A program made the translations under genes and the position numbers. Positions 11,158 through 23,900 of a stretch of DNA of 64,000 bases are shown piece after piece. The stretch comes from Ischnura elegans (taxonomy: Eukaryota; Arthropoda; Insecta; Odonata; Coenagrionidae). Numbering within the stretch: the first letter of the stretch is position 1; the number at the start of each line of letters is the position of its first letter. Below the pieces are notes generated by a model. The model saw nothing but the letters and a program-made list of their open reading frames with translations. It searched no databases and was not told where the DNA came from. The DNA is taken from NCBI RefSeq assembly GCF_921293095.1, contig NC_060258.1:7888607-7952606 (forward strand), read 5' to 3'.

Positions 11158-11959
11158 TGTCATGTTTCCACTCCATCTCGCCTGAAACCTCAGACTATAT
11201 TAAAAGACTTCTTCACGGCGCGAGTCCATGATCAACTGACTGATACAGCCATGTTTTATATGAACACATATTTGTTATTACCCTACATTTTTAAATATAT
11301 ATAATGAATATGTAAGATTTCACTTTTTCCCGGCGTATGATGGCGGTGAATTATTCTCGGGTTTCCATCCGGGTGAGCTCCATCTCCATCGCTGCCATAT
11401 ATAATTAATTCCTGTGTTTTTCTGAGTGTGGATAAATTTTAAACGAAGTTCATATTAGAAGTTCATTCATATTTACCGAAGTAGCATATTTATATATTCC
11501 ATATCGACCGATTTAAAACTGAACGGTTATCAGTTGATATTAACGCGAGAACTCCGTTTGAAATATCAATCTTATGAGCTAAAAACGAAGAATTCAGATT
11601 TAAATTTAGATATATATAAGAAAAGCAATAAATGTAAAAGAAAACAATGAAAAAAGCATTGGATGACCGCACGGAGGGGATGGGATAGGGTAAAACCTAA
11701 GCGGACGCAGAAAGGCCCTTGGTCCCATTGGCTAAGCTGCGTCTAAAGGTCAATCTAGTAGGTATAGGTGTATTAGGGTGATTGGCAGGGGGTGATCAAT
11801 CACCAGCATGCAGAATGCAATTGGATTCCCACATGCACACCACACGGTCCACAAAACATTACGCTTAATTACAAATTATATAACCACATGTTATTGGAAA
11901 TAATAATAAAATTCAGAAACGTGCAGTAAGGTATTCATAAGTTAGCAGTTTGTGTGATA
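11158..11959. other. No gene recognised; PLE-type fragment at 11335-11395
   Basis: 11335-11395 (GGCGGTGAATTATTCTCGGG, then TTTCCATCCGGGTGAGCTCC) is a copy of 31168-31230. Complemented, it gives CACCCGGATGGAAACCCGAG, a string I associate with PLE 3' ends. The rest is AT-rich without coding signal. Confidence 0.45.
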
Positions 11960-12243
11960 AACCCCCCCCCCAATCAGAGCTCTTATAATTGTTTAAGTTT
12001 AATCCATTTTACTTAATTGGATTGATATTACTAATAGAATAGTTTAAGGATGAATATAATATCCCTCAGAAAGCCATAAAACTGACCATTTTGAACCGTT
12101 TATCTTAAAATTCCGCAATTAATTAATCTAGCACCTATACTGCTTATCCTGGAGGGTATTCCATACCACCACACACCCCTAAGTATTAGTTGCACCTAAA
12201 CACCCCCCCCCCCCCCCATGCCTCAATTCCTAGCTGCGTCCCT
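11960..12243. mobile_element. hAT-like MITE copy with poly-C tract
   Basis: Related to the two MITEs at 45232 and 45553. It shares the core TTTAATCCATTTTACTTAAT, long C runs at both shoulders, and a right end TAGCTGCGTCCCTTG. Ends are degraded and no target duplication is readable. Confidence 0.5.
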
Positions 12244-12299
12244 TGTTACCTGGGCTGATTGATTCCATTGAAGCTCTTGGACGTACCCTAAAAAAACAG

Positions 12300-12648
12300 C
12301 CTATTAAAATATCCTATGGTCGGAAAGTTTCCTTCGTTTGATAAGGTATTAATAATCCTTATTTAAGCCTAGCGCTACCCGCTAGCAGCCTGCATCGTAG
12401 AGGTGATCACATCCTCGCCCCAAGGTCACCTCACACGGCGGCAGCGGGAACCAAAATGACGTCACTCGGGTTTTTCCCAGCATCCATACTTAGCCGTCGC
12501 GTTTTCGCGCGCTTGAAATTTTTCACTTTTCATTTTATCGCGAAAAATTGATATCGTCATTTGAAAATCTAAAAGCGTGAGATATGTACTCCAGGAGTAA
12601 TAATCTTTCAATTTAGGCAATAAAAAAATAATAGGAAACCACCCTATT
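12300..12648 (-). mobile_element. AATAGGGTGG MITE, truncated copy
   Basis: Reverse-oriented copy ending GGAAACCACCCTATT. It carries the family marks TTGGCTTAAATAAGG-like, GACGTCA and TTTCACTTTTCATTT. The far half of the element is missing. Confidence 0.75.
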
Positions 12649-14160
12649 GAACGGTTCAGTCGAATATTTTCCAATTAAAACATTATCAACAAATGTTTTC
12701 AATTGAAAATTTTTACAAATACAAAAATTCATCCAATTGGTAAATTTATAAGGTAGGATATAGGTACCTTTTATAAGGTAGGGTATAGGTACCTAAGGCC
12801 GCTATGCATGGCGGATGATCATGCGAATGAAATCACGAATCATGAAATCATGAATCGTGTAAAACGAATAAATTCGCGAATGAGCCGTCATGCCTATAAT
12901 CATTCATTTGAAAATTATAACATGTTCTATTTTTCTCGCATTATAGCGCGATCATATGGCATGAACAATCACCGTGTAAGCAGCCTTAAAAATCTAAATT
13001 TCACGAATACTAAAATCTAAATAAATAAAACATGTAAACAGATATTAGTTTATCCTTCTTTGTTGAAGTAGTGTCATAAAAACTTTAACTGTGCTTTTCC
13101 ACATCTTCCGTCATTTCTCACAATCTTCATAGTTGTAGAAAAGCCATACAGTTTTGCAATCATTATCAGAACAACAACTACACCAGAGTCACATCTTTAA
13201 TCAGTTCCAACAATCTTGAATAGCCATAGCGGGGACTCCGCATTATCTAGGACTCCGAGGGTAGTTGGGCTTCCTCCTTTGGGGGTTTATACTCCTACCG
13301 GGGGGGGGTTATGCCCCCGGTCCCCTCCTCTAGATCCGCCTATGGTTAGGAACATACTTATCTTTTTGATTATGTTATTTCAATTTACTAAATGTTGCTG
13401 AAAATTCAACATTTTAATAGGTTGATCCTTTCTGTCTTTTAAAATATCAGTAAAATCGGTTTGACTATTTAATGAATAAATAAATACAGTCGTCCTTACA
13501 TTCCTATTACACTCCCTATTTTCTTGGGTTTTTATAAAGAAAATTTTTGTGGCTGTATTTTCACCTGGGTAGGTGGGGTTGTTTTACATGCTATTCACTT
13601 ATCTTTGTCGGTTAGCTTGTGTGGCTTTAAAAGTAAGTGGGGAGAGGGAAGGGAAATTTGGCGACACGTGACTTTCTCGAGGCCAATCAGCAGACAGCAG
13701 GCGTGGCCTAGAGCTTTGGAAATTCATTCGCTCTCAGGCCTACGCCAGACATCGAGTAAACATTTTGCATCTGCTGAATAAAAATATTTTTGTACTCAGG
13801 AAAACCTCCTCTTGCTTAGAAACCTGATTTTTTTCATATTTATTGCTACGATTTTAGGCACAATTTTTACATTCTCAGCTATGGTAAATATATTGTTGAG
13901 TTTAGCTACGGTTTATTATACTGTATATTTTAAAACATTTATTTTTATCATACCAATCATACATTTTAGTATCCATGACTGTGCTGCTGCAGACCAAAAA
14001 GGGACAAGCAAAAATACGCTTTAATTCCGATTCTGGTCGCAAGATTAAATTATTAAAGATAAAAAAAGTTTTTCCGCCATTATTCAATAAGAAAATGATT
14101 TAGCTTTAGTGAAATGTCCATTTTCTTTTGTCGAATCTTCGAAGTGTTCCAACTGGGATA
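12649..14160. other. No gene recognised; small tandem repeat at 12749-12796
   Basis: Two copies of a unit containing TTATAAGGTAGGRTATAGGT lie side by side at about 12749-12796. A MITE-like end with G/C runs lies at about 13230-13345. Otherwise AT-rich, with no homology seen. Confidence 0.4.
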
Positions 14161-14164
14161 AAAG

Positions 14165-14180
14165 GCCTGTTATATAAGAG
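14165..14180 (+). promoter_or_regulatory. Candidate TATA box of the ZAD-C2H2 gene
   Basis: TTATATAAGAG lies about 360 bp upstream of the proposed start codon, in the + strand orientation. A single match in AT-rich DNA, so weak. Confidence 0.25.
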
Positions 14181-14535
14181 TGCCCCTTGCGGTAGAAACT
14201 GCAACTAGGCTACTTCGAATCTACCCTATCTTTGCTTGCATGGTCTTATATTAACAATGGCCAAAAAACTGACGGTATTATTTCGCTGTCCATTCTGTTG
14301 CGCTGTAATTTATCCAAGAACCTTGTATGGTTCTTTAATTTATTATTGAGGTGATTTGTTATTGTGTGCTGAGTCGCATTGTACCGTGAGCATTCCGAAC
14401 TTATTTCATTTCAATACATCATCGACGTGAATGTAGTTTCCATCTTGAATTACGAGATCTTTGTCACTGCTGTGCCGATGTTTTTGTTGACGATTGAACT
14501 TATTTGAAGACTGAATGATTGATTGCGTGGAAACC

Positions 14536-14967
14536 ATGAGTCTTATTACGGGAATTTTCTCGGATTCGTCAGAAAGGAATTCCGTGGATACCCTGTGCAG
14601 ACTTTGCATGAAGAATAATGATAATTATTACGATATATTCTCATCAAACCTAGCAAGCAAAATGACTGTGAAGGATGCCCTAAATGATTTAGTTGGTTTA
14701 CAAGTGAGTGGCTAGTTACATTTTTATCGATTTTCTATATCATTGTTCTTATTTTATTTCTTGTTGCGAACATATTTTTAAAGGTAATTAGGAAATCTCG
14801 TAACGTTGCGTGTCAATTGCCATTTAAAGGTTGCTGTGGAAGATGGCCTGCCCGCCAACATGTGTCCATTGTGTTTGAAAAAGCTCAAGGAATTCAGTGA
14901 TTTTAAAAGAATTTGTTTGGAATCGGACGAAGAACTAAGAAAGTGTTCGTCCAGAAATTACTTCAGG
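14536..14967 (+). CDS. ZAD-encoding exons 1 and 2
   Basis: Exon 1 (168 bp) ends TTACAA/GTGAGT and exon 2 (138 bp) begins after TTTAAAG, ending TTCAGG/GTGAGT. Both are phase 0. Together they encode one complete ZAD whose four cysteines are split two per exon. The minus-strand paralogue at 4197-4608 has the same split, so the intron predates the duplication. Confidence 0.85.
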
Positions 14968-17900
14968 GTGAGTGCTATTCATTTATTTCCCCATTGGAAG
15001 CCCTGGTGCATGATTAGGAGTGTATAAAGTGACAGTCTCAGGTTTTAAAATTCAGGTTGTAATTAGTCGATAGGAGTGAAAATCTTGGAGCAATTATAAA
15101 TTTGCGGACTCAACGGGTTGATGCAAAAATTTGAAATAAATTAATTAGTTAGATAAAGTAATTGATTAATCGCTTAATGTCACAGGTGACAGAATGTTAT
15201 GTTTTGTGACCGCAAAAATGCTAGTATAAATCCATAATAACTAAAACATTATCTATTAAAGACATCTTTTGTAGTACTAATGATTATAATTTTGGTTGTG
15301 CATCAAGCCAACATAAAACGTGTTTCACATCAGAAACATGTCAATCATGTTTATACAAGAACACAGGGATTTCACATCATGCAAAGTAACCTGTATTGTA
15401 CACACTATTTCGACAATGCTTGTAGTTTCTTGTAGGCGATATAAGGCACGTGTGCATAATAAAGATAAATAAAAATGTTCACATGTTAAATACTAATATT
15501 AGAATAATCATTCAAAAAACTGAAGTCCAAAGATAAATTACTAAATGAATAAACTAAAACACAACAATCACGTCAAGGCTTTCATTGTATTACTGAAGGG
15601 ACACACATTTCACACTCAACACTGCAGGGATTAAGCACAGGTTAAATAATACCAATATTGATACTTTTTTCTCCACAAGGAAAGACTTAACCACAACTTC
15701 TCAATCATCTTATAACCCACGCCAACACAATCCAGCAATGATTGATTTTCTATGTTAAAATGTTGCGTATGGATGGCGAGAATTCTCGTCATTTTTTTCC
15801 CGAAGGTTCCGGACGGATGACGAAGATTCTCGTCATTTAGGCGCATCAACCTAAACAATTTTAAAGCGTACAATACGTATTTGTTAGTATGTTTTCAGCT
15901 GTTGTTCGTTATTCATAATGAATTGATGCATCATAACGTTTGATTTGGTAAAGTTATATTCTAAACATAAGCTTTTTAACCATGTTAAAACCTAAGGCAT
16001 TACGCCCTAATCTTCTATATTATTTCTACTCTATAGATACCTTTTTCTCTACTTATACGCAACCAAACTACAATTGCGGTACCAAAATGCACAGAATTTA
16101 TCAAAGAACATACGACAACATATCTTACTTCCTAAATATTGCTATTGTTTCCTAAAATTGGTTTTTAAATAATAATAAAAAAACATGGTAAATATTCCTG
16201 ACATTAATGGTACACAAACTGATACCTTTGTTCATTTGAAACAATATCTCGCATTCTTTGAATAACTTTTATCAAAATGCGGCTGATTCCACATTCAAGA
16301 CTCCTGTTGATACGTTATAAACAATATGTTTGTTGTCAAGGGATCAGGAGAATCTCTTTATGGCTCAGTCCAGCAGTCATGCTAGGGCAGGAACTCCACA
16401 GTCTCAAAAGAGTTGGTGTTAATTTCTCTGCAGAGGGGCAATGAAGAGGGTGCAGCTGATGTAAAGTTGGAGTCTTGTGATGATACAACGGACTGCATTC
16501 AAGATGCGACTCAAGGCACCTCACGGGTCGAATGCTCAGTCCAAACAACTGAAGTATATATTCCTGTGACCAGCTGCCAATCGCCCAGAGCCAATATGTT
16601 GGTAAGTGTTATTCTGACCTTTAGGTTTGGATATTTTGTGGTCATATGACAAAAGTTGGTGTTCCCAGCATATGTTTGCATTTCCACGGGGAGTCTCTCT
16701 CAATTGCATGGCTTTCCATTGTACAATACGAGGCAAAAAGCTAAACCATGATTAACTATTTACACCTAACTCAATCCTAGTTGTATCACACCGCTAATAT
16801 TTTCACAGAATAGTTGCTTATCACATGGAGTAGGTTTATGATGAACTATCTCAAGTCAACCTTCAGAGCAATAGTCTTAGCTAAAGCACTACTGAACAAG
16901 GGATTACCCAGGATCATAGCTGGAGGGGGCAAGCAATGGTCGTTTTTTTTTACATTTAAGCATGGAAGAAGTGAATGAAACCAAAATTTTAAGGAAATTA
17001 CAACAGCCCTTTATTTAATAAATATATAGTGCCGTTTTGGTTAACCTCTGACTCATTGGTACGAACCGACAGGCCAAACGGTGTTGGGTGTGGGTATTTG
17101 GCTTACAGGACGTAAAAGTAAAAAAAATTCATCGGGAGGAAAAATCTGAAAACTTGAAAAAGTCGATTAGTTTTCAAGATATATCGACTTGAATTAACAT
17201 GTGAACCTCGTGGGACTAAAACTTTATGGCTTTTATACGGTTTTATAAATGTCTCAGGAACATGATATTCAATGGACATGAACTAGATTTTTTGGTATGG
17301 TTGCTATTGCGATACATTGATATTTAGATTTTCTTATGATTTTTTGAAGGGTTCCAAAGCTTTTCTTATGGGAAAAATTTAGGAATTTTTTTGACCAACT
17401 TGCAATGATCGTACGACAAATTCCTTGAAATATATGGTGGAGGATTTTTTGATTGCTTTTTTGGCTATCTTGGAATTTTCATATGTTGAAACAATTCCGA
17501 GAAATAAACGATTTCGATTTTACCTTGTCGTGATGGGCGACTTTTCAAACTCGGATTTCGGCGTTGAGACATGTGCCATATGAAAATTTGGAGTCTCCAT
17601 GAAATACCATGTAGGGTGCTTTGCACCCTAACAAACTACCCTATTTTCCCTGTAACCCTCTTGGTTAATTCATAATAAAATTCCGAAAAATATCCTGCAC
17701 GTGAAAAATCATTATCAGGTCATTTCATGTCAAATCAAACAATATTTTAACCAAATATCACCCACTGACTCGGATTTTCATTAATCTTGCCATGGCCATA
17801 CATTCTGGTTTAGTTAGAAATTGTGTACAATTTTAGTCTCCAATTGTTAATGAAATATAAGCGATTGAAATTTGGGCATGACCCCTTAAGGGCCACAACG

Positions 17901-20900
17901 TGCAACGTATGGTGATTTTTATTTTCATCCATAACTCCATTCCTGTGAGATGAAAATGCATGATTTTTTTTCTAAAGCTAAGTGGTTCCATAATGATCCC
18001 ACGATTATCATTAAATATTCTCTGCATGAAGTAATTCAGCTGCAAAAAAATAAAGTTTACAAAAAAATCTCGCTTGCACCATTTTTCATTCTCAGCATTC
18101 ACAGGGAAAGGCCATGCAAATACAGACTCATGGTTCAGTTTAAAGTAATCATTAATGTATGAGCAAAGATCCTGATAAAAAAAATCGTGAGTCCGGCATT
18201 CCTTTTCGTAAAATAAAATACTTGTTCATGGTCATGGGAAAAAAAGGCTCTTTTTCAAGGCACATAGATATTACACAATTTAGAGGAGATATAAGCTTAT
18301 ACTCATGATTTAACAATATTGGAGCATCTCACTTTAGTGTATGCTACTGGCTGTTAGAGTAGGAAACACACAAGCAACCATGTGAATGTACTCCCCAACG
18401 TACTGCTAATTTCGTGCTTTCGGGACAATTTACTTTGATTCTCCCTCGGGCTACATAATTGCCTGACTAATTCCATGTCATAGCTGCTGCTGTCAAAGTA
18501 GGAATCACTTATCACACTCTTCTTCAGTAGTTTAACTGCAACTCTCTCTAGCTGCTATATCATCTAGCTTTTCCAGCCAAAATAACTTATATAGGAGAAG
18601 GAGCAGCATTTGCAGAAACAGGTTTTTTTTTCTGAGCACCTACAGTTCTTTTTTCTGGCTTCGATTGGCAGATCTGGCTTCACAGTGGGGTAGCTAGGAA
18701 TTTCGTTTCGGGGATCCAAAACCAGTCACTGAGCTTGAACATTTTAATTATCATTAATGTTATCATTGTGACTTTATTGAGTGACACCCAGCACTTCTCT
18801 TCTAGTTGCATGTGAAGGAGGAGGATGAAGACCCCCTCAGAGAAGGTGATTATCCAATTGGGCACACAACAGCTCCAGGTGGAATTTCAAGCAATGTGTT
18901 AGACCCCCTGGCAACGCATGAATTGGTGAGTGAACACACTTGCTGTGTTTGGCACATTTTTGTTACGATGCAAATCCTATCATCGGCTGGACCTTCCCTA
19001 TGCCACTCGGCAAAAGCATACAGCCTTTTTCCTCATTTGATAAAACATGAACTACAGTGCAGCCGGCAAGAGAGAACCAGAACGACGTCATACGGACTTT
19101 TTCTCAGCATTCATTCGTAACCGTCGTGTTTTCGCGCGCTTGATAATTTTCACTTTTCATTTGATCGCGAAATATAGATATCGTCATTTAAAAATCTAAA
19201 ATCGTGAAATGCGTACTCCAGGAGTAATAATCTTTCGATTTAGGCAATGAAAAAATAATAGGAAACCACCCTATTCATTGTTCAGCATCCTCCCCATTAT
19301 CCGTGCTAATGATGGGGAGAGATAGCACGAATAATCCAAATTTTCACTTCAATATCATTTAATTGTCATAATTCATGTAAATCAAACGATGAAATAATAT
19401 TTATGCACATCGTCTGTTATTTTAGATAGCTTTCTGGAATCATTTAGAGCTTTCTTTTCCAGACTGCGATCTTTTTAGACGGGAAAACGTGATTGTACTC
19501 GCATTCCTACTTCTCGCTGTCGTACCTGCTTTCCAAAAACCACGCATACATGACAACAAGATCGCGGATTCCGAAGAGTGGTCAACATTAATGCTTCAAA
19601 ACCACTGTGCAACGTCGGAAAACTACGCTGTCGGGAAACTACGCCGCGTAAGTGCGTCTCGCACAAGTTGTCCGGGATGTAACTGCTGCGCGATGCGGAT
19701 CACCACGATGCTAGGAGTACAGGAATACGGAAGTCCTGTGAAGGCAACGGGCACACAATCACGCCATCGTGCAGCAGCGGTTATAGGAAACCATGACTTT
19801 TGGTAATTTGTCTACGCAAGCTAGTGCCTGAACATGGCTCATGCTATTTGTATTTGCTCTACCCATGCTGCCTTCACTTCTACTATTCCCTTTCTCTCCA
19901 CTTTGGCTTTGACTCGTCACCTCATAAAAATGCCCGATTGTGACAAAAACTCCGGTTCCCATGGGCCGTATTCAACCACATGCGAAGCCCTGGCAATAAT
20001 TTTGAATTTGCGTGTGAAATATACAATTAAAGATCGTTAATAACAAGTTTCCTAATTTATGATCGGTTAAACATTGAAGAATCTTTAATAATTAAATCAA
20101 GAGTTTTTTTCCCGCTGCTGATCGTCAACACGTCAGACGTCCAAGTAGACGTAAAACATAGATAAAATAAATTCAATTGATTCAGCTTTAACTTTGTGAA
20201 AATCCATGTTGAAATGAAAATGTACAACCATGGTAACTTTTCACAGGAAAAATTTATTTTGCTGCAAGCAGAGGTGGTTTGGCAATTGTAGAACTTCTGA
20301 TAACAAAGAGGGCAAATATTAATGCTCAAGATTCTAACGGAAATAAGCCCTTACATATTGCCGCAGATAACGGGCATAGAAGTATTATAGACTTTTTCCT
20401 CAGGTGGCACGGGGATGAGCTAAGCATTAACGATAAAGGTAATAGTGATTGGACTATGCTACACTACGCTGCTGACAAAGGTAATCCAGAAGTTGTCAAG
20501 TTTCTAATAGAGAAAGGAGCAGATATTGATGCTAAAAGTACAGACATCAAAGCCCACTTGATAATGACGCCTCAGCGTCGAAACACGTCGTACAAATAAA
20601 TTTTTCCTGTGAAAAGTTACTAAGGTTGTACATTTTCATTTCATAAATAAAATAATTCCATTTTACGAGGGGAAATCTAATTGAAACAATAAATCTGGTG
20701 TAGCCTAACATTAAAATGCTAATACCCTGGTGCTTTTGCGTAATTTTAATTTTTTTAAAGATCTTGGAAAAGTGAGAAACTCATGCACGGATAAACCACA
20801 TCCGGATAATCAGGAGTCTACCGCACATAATAGCCAAATAAGTGCATTCGGCCACACAGAACTCTCACCTTTGCTCACTGTCCAGTGACTGGGACAACCA

Positions 20901-23900
20901 AAGTGTGAACCTCATGCACTGATAAACCACAGCCGGATAATCAGGAGTCTACCGCAATTATTGAGTCAAATGAGTGCATTCGGCCACACTGAACGCTCAC
21001 TTCTTCTCACTGTCCTGTGACTGGGAAAACCAGGAAAATTGGGGATTATCAGTGAATTTTTTAGTTCCTGGAAGTACGCCTGAATTATTCATTACCTGGA
21101 ATTTCTACATATTTTTTTGCCTGTTCAACGCCCATTTTCTCACCTGAAATGTGTTTGTTGTTACTTTAATTTGGGTAGCTTTGTAGAATTTTTATAGCCA
21201 CATCTAAATGTGGAATGTCACATGAGACAACAAAATCGAAATGTCTTGCCCTCTTTTGACTCGAGTCTGATTCATAAACGCGAAGAAAATAATGCCAGGT
21301 GACGTCAACATCTATTTATGGGGTCGAATCAGATTTTTGGCTTGCATTGAATAAATATTAATAATGTCTGTATATTGGGAACGTAAAATAATACATAAAT
21401 ATAATATTATTTAAAGGTACCGGCAGTCCTTGACTTTCGTACATTCCAAATTTACACCTTTTACTTAACTTTCGTAAGCAAAATTCGGACTTTCGAACAT
21501 ATGTCTGTAATTTTTTTAAATTCCCACCATGTTTACCGTGCAACCCAACATTTAACTGTTTCATATGGCAGTATATGCGGACAATACAAATGTATACGAT
21601 TAAGGGTAGTGCTGACTATAATCCAGGTGATTTTTTTTAGGAAGGCATTGGTATAGGCTCCTTCATCAAGAGGAGAAGAAAGCTGTAGTTCAGCCTTCAT
21701 TACACATTCAGCAATGATATTGCACGAAATATCATCGAAATTCGGTATGTCTTTTGTCTGTTATGAATAACATGCAAAATATTCGTGATCCCGAGATATG
21801 ATGAGTACGATACGAGATACCATTCAAAGAGAGCATTCCACCAAAAGAGAGATCTGCTTACAGCGGGAAACTTAAATATGGAAGTAAAGAAACAATTTGT
21901 AAGAACTTACATTTGGAGTATGCTCCTTAGGATTATGACTTGTTTGTAACCCCATGTTCCTGTGCTATGAATTGATGAACTTTTGTTCAAAACTAAATAA
22001 AAAGACATTATTTCTATTTTCTTTTCAAAAAAAGGTCACCCCCAACAAAAAAACACTTTTACCATATTAATGTATAAGGCGAAAAAATCATTTTGGAGAA
22101 TTTTTTATTTAGATTACAAATTAAAATATGATGATGCAATTTTATAACACTTGTGTATTAACACACATCTGTGCAATGGCAAAGCGAAGGGGGGTCCGCA
22201 CCAATCCCCACCACCAAAATACAAAACACAATACTTATCTTCATACAACATTGAAATTGATGGCAGTTGGCAAACAAAGAATTGAAAAATCATGAATTTA
22301 CAAGAGAATTCTTTGACAAATGAAGTCATTTTGAACATAAAAAGTGTTAAAAGTAGTTTAAAACCCTCTGCTTAGAACCCCATTTTTCACAAATTGTCGG
22401 AGATTAATGTACAAGTTTTGAGTAGTGAGGTCTTTTTTTCTGGTAAAAGAATAAATGACAAAAGAGCTCGGAAATTCCACCTGACATTACTTAAATTACG
22501 TACAGTGGAACCTCGTTAAAGCGAGTACGGGCTATAGCAAGACTCCCGCTATTACGAGAGATAGCTGATGCGCCTTCGATTGACCCTATAATAAGCATGT
22601 TAAAAAATTCGTTTTAACGAGGCCCTGTTGGTGGCTATATTGGCTAATATTTGCCCCACCTCCGGTAAAGCGACAATTCGCTATAGCGAGTGAATATTGG
22701 TGCACCGTGGTGTCTCGTTTTATCGAGGTTGCACTGTATTTTCTGAAACTTGACTTTAGGAAATCTTCCAGTTTCTTCAATAAACTGAAAACCCGAGTAA
22801 AATTAAATAGAAATTCCATATCATCACGTCATCCTGCTGATTCAGTTATCTCTTTTTTACTATTGTTGGATTTAATTTTTAGCTGTTCATAATTATTTAC
22901 AAGTTCCGGAGTAAATGGATATTCAACTTTGGGAGATGTCCATTACTGAGCGAAGAACTCGATCAAGAACATGGTACGGACAGGCAATGAATTGTAGCTT
23001 TTCTAGCTTCTTTCTATCAAACTCTGAATAACTAATGGCAACTCCATTCTTTCTTCCAGTATTCACATTTGTAGTGTCAGCAACAATCATCTTTACACTT
23101 TTCCATAAATTTTTGCATTTGTCTCGATTGTAATTTCCATTATTTTTTTAGTTTAACAATTTTTCTAATTGTAGCATTTTGTTCATTTTCCGTTTTATTA
23201 TAATGGCTTCTTTAATAGTGGACCTGTAAATACCCGATTTCGAAGGCATATCCACATTAATCCCATCTTGAAATAACTTTTTACAAACTGCTTATCCTTT
23301 ACTGGTTGATAAATTTAAAAATTTTACTAATTTTGTTGCAGTTTTGGTTTGCTGTACTTCTTATATGTGCTTGTGGATCCTTCTTCTTCAGACTCTTTAT
23401 ATTCACTCTCAGTCTGGTACACAAGCTGGCATTATTGTTGCACTTGCTATTTAGGAAGTAGATGCCAAAGGCATTTTTCTTCTTTTGGATGGATGGATAG
23501 ATTCATTACTTGCTGCCTTTTCAGCTACTTCTCCTTTACTCTCAATCTGTGGATGATATAACTTTCTAACCTCACTGCACAGCCGTTCACCATTATCTTT
23601 TGTTATGTCAAATACTTCACTCAAAGAATAGTATTTTCCTCGCTTTATATATTCATCATAATTTTTAGCTCATGTTCTAGTTTTGATTGTACTACTTGAT
23701 TTGATAAAGTTAGGAAATTTAATTTCTTTTGCTTCTAACTTGTAACTTCTTCCATAATTTCTTTTACTTGCTCCTTCCTTCCTTTGATAGATGTTCCAAG
23801 TTTTAGATAAGGCCATTGATAAGGCCAAAAACTTGGATTTTCAGTGGTACCCTGCTGTTCTTTTCCATTGACTGTTATTCTAGTGGGACAGTTCTTCTTT

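Noticed and set aside
19489-19806. Open frames at 19489-20040 as a host gene
   Set aside because: They lie within the Tigger-like element, have no recognised motif and lack splice support.
20279-20599. Ankyrin frame as bacterial or symbiont DNA
   Set aside because: Ankyrin repeats are common in arthropods, the base composition matches its surroundings and the flanks are eukaryotic transposon ends.
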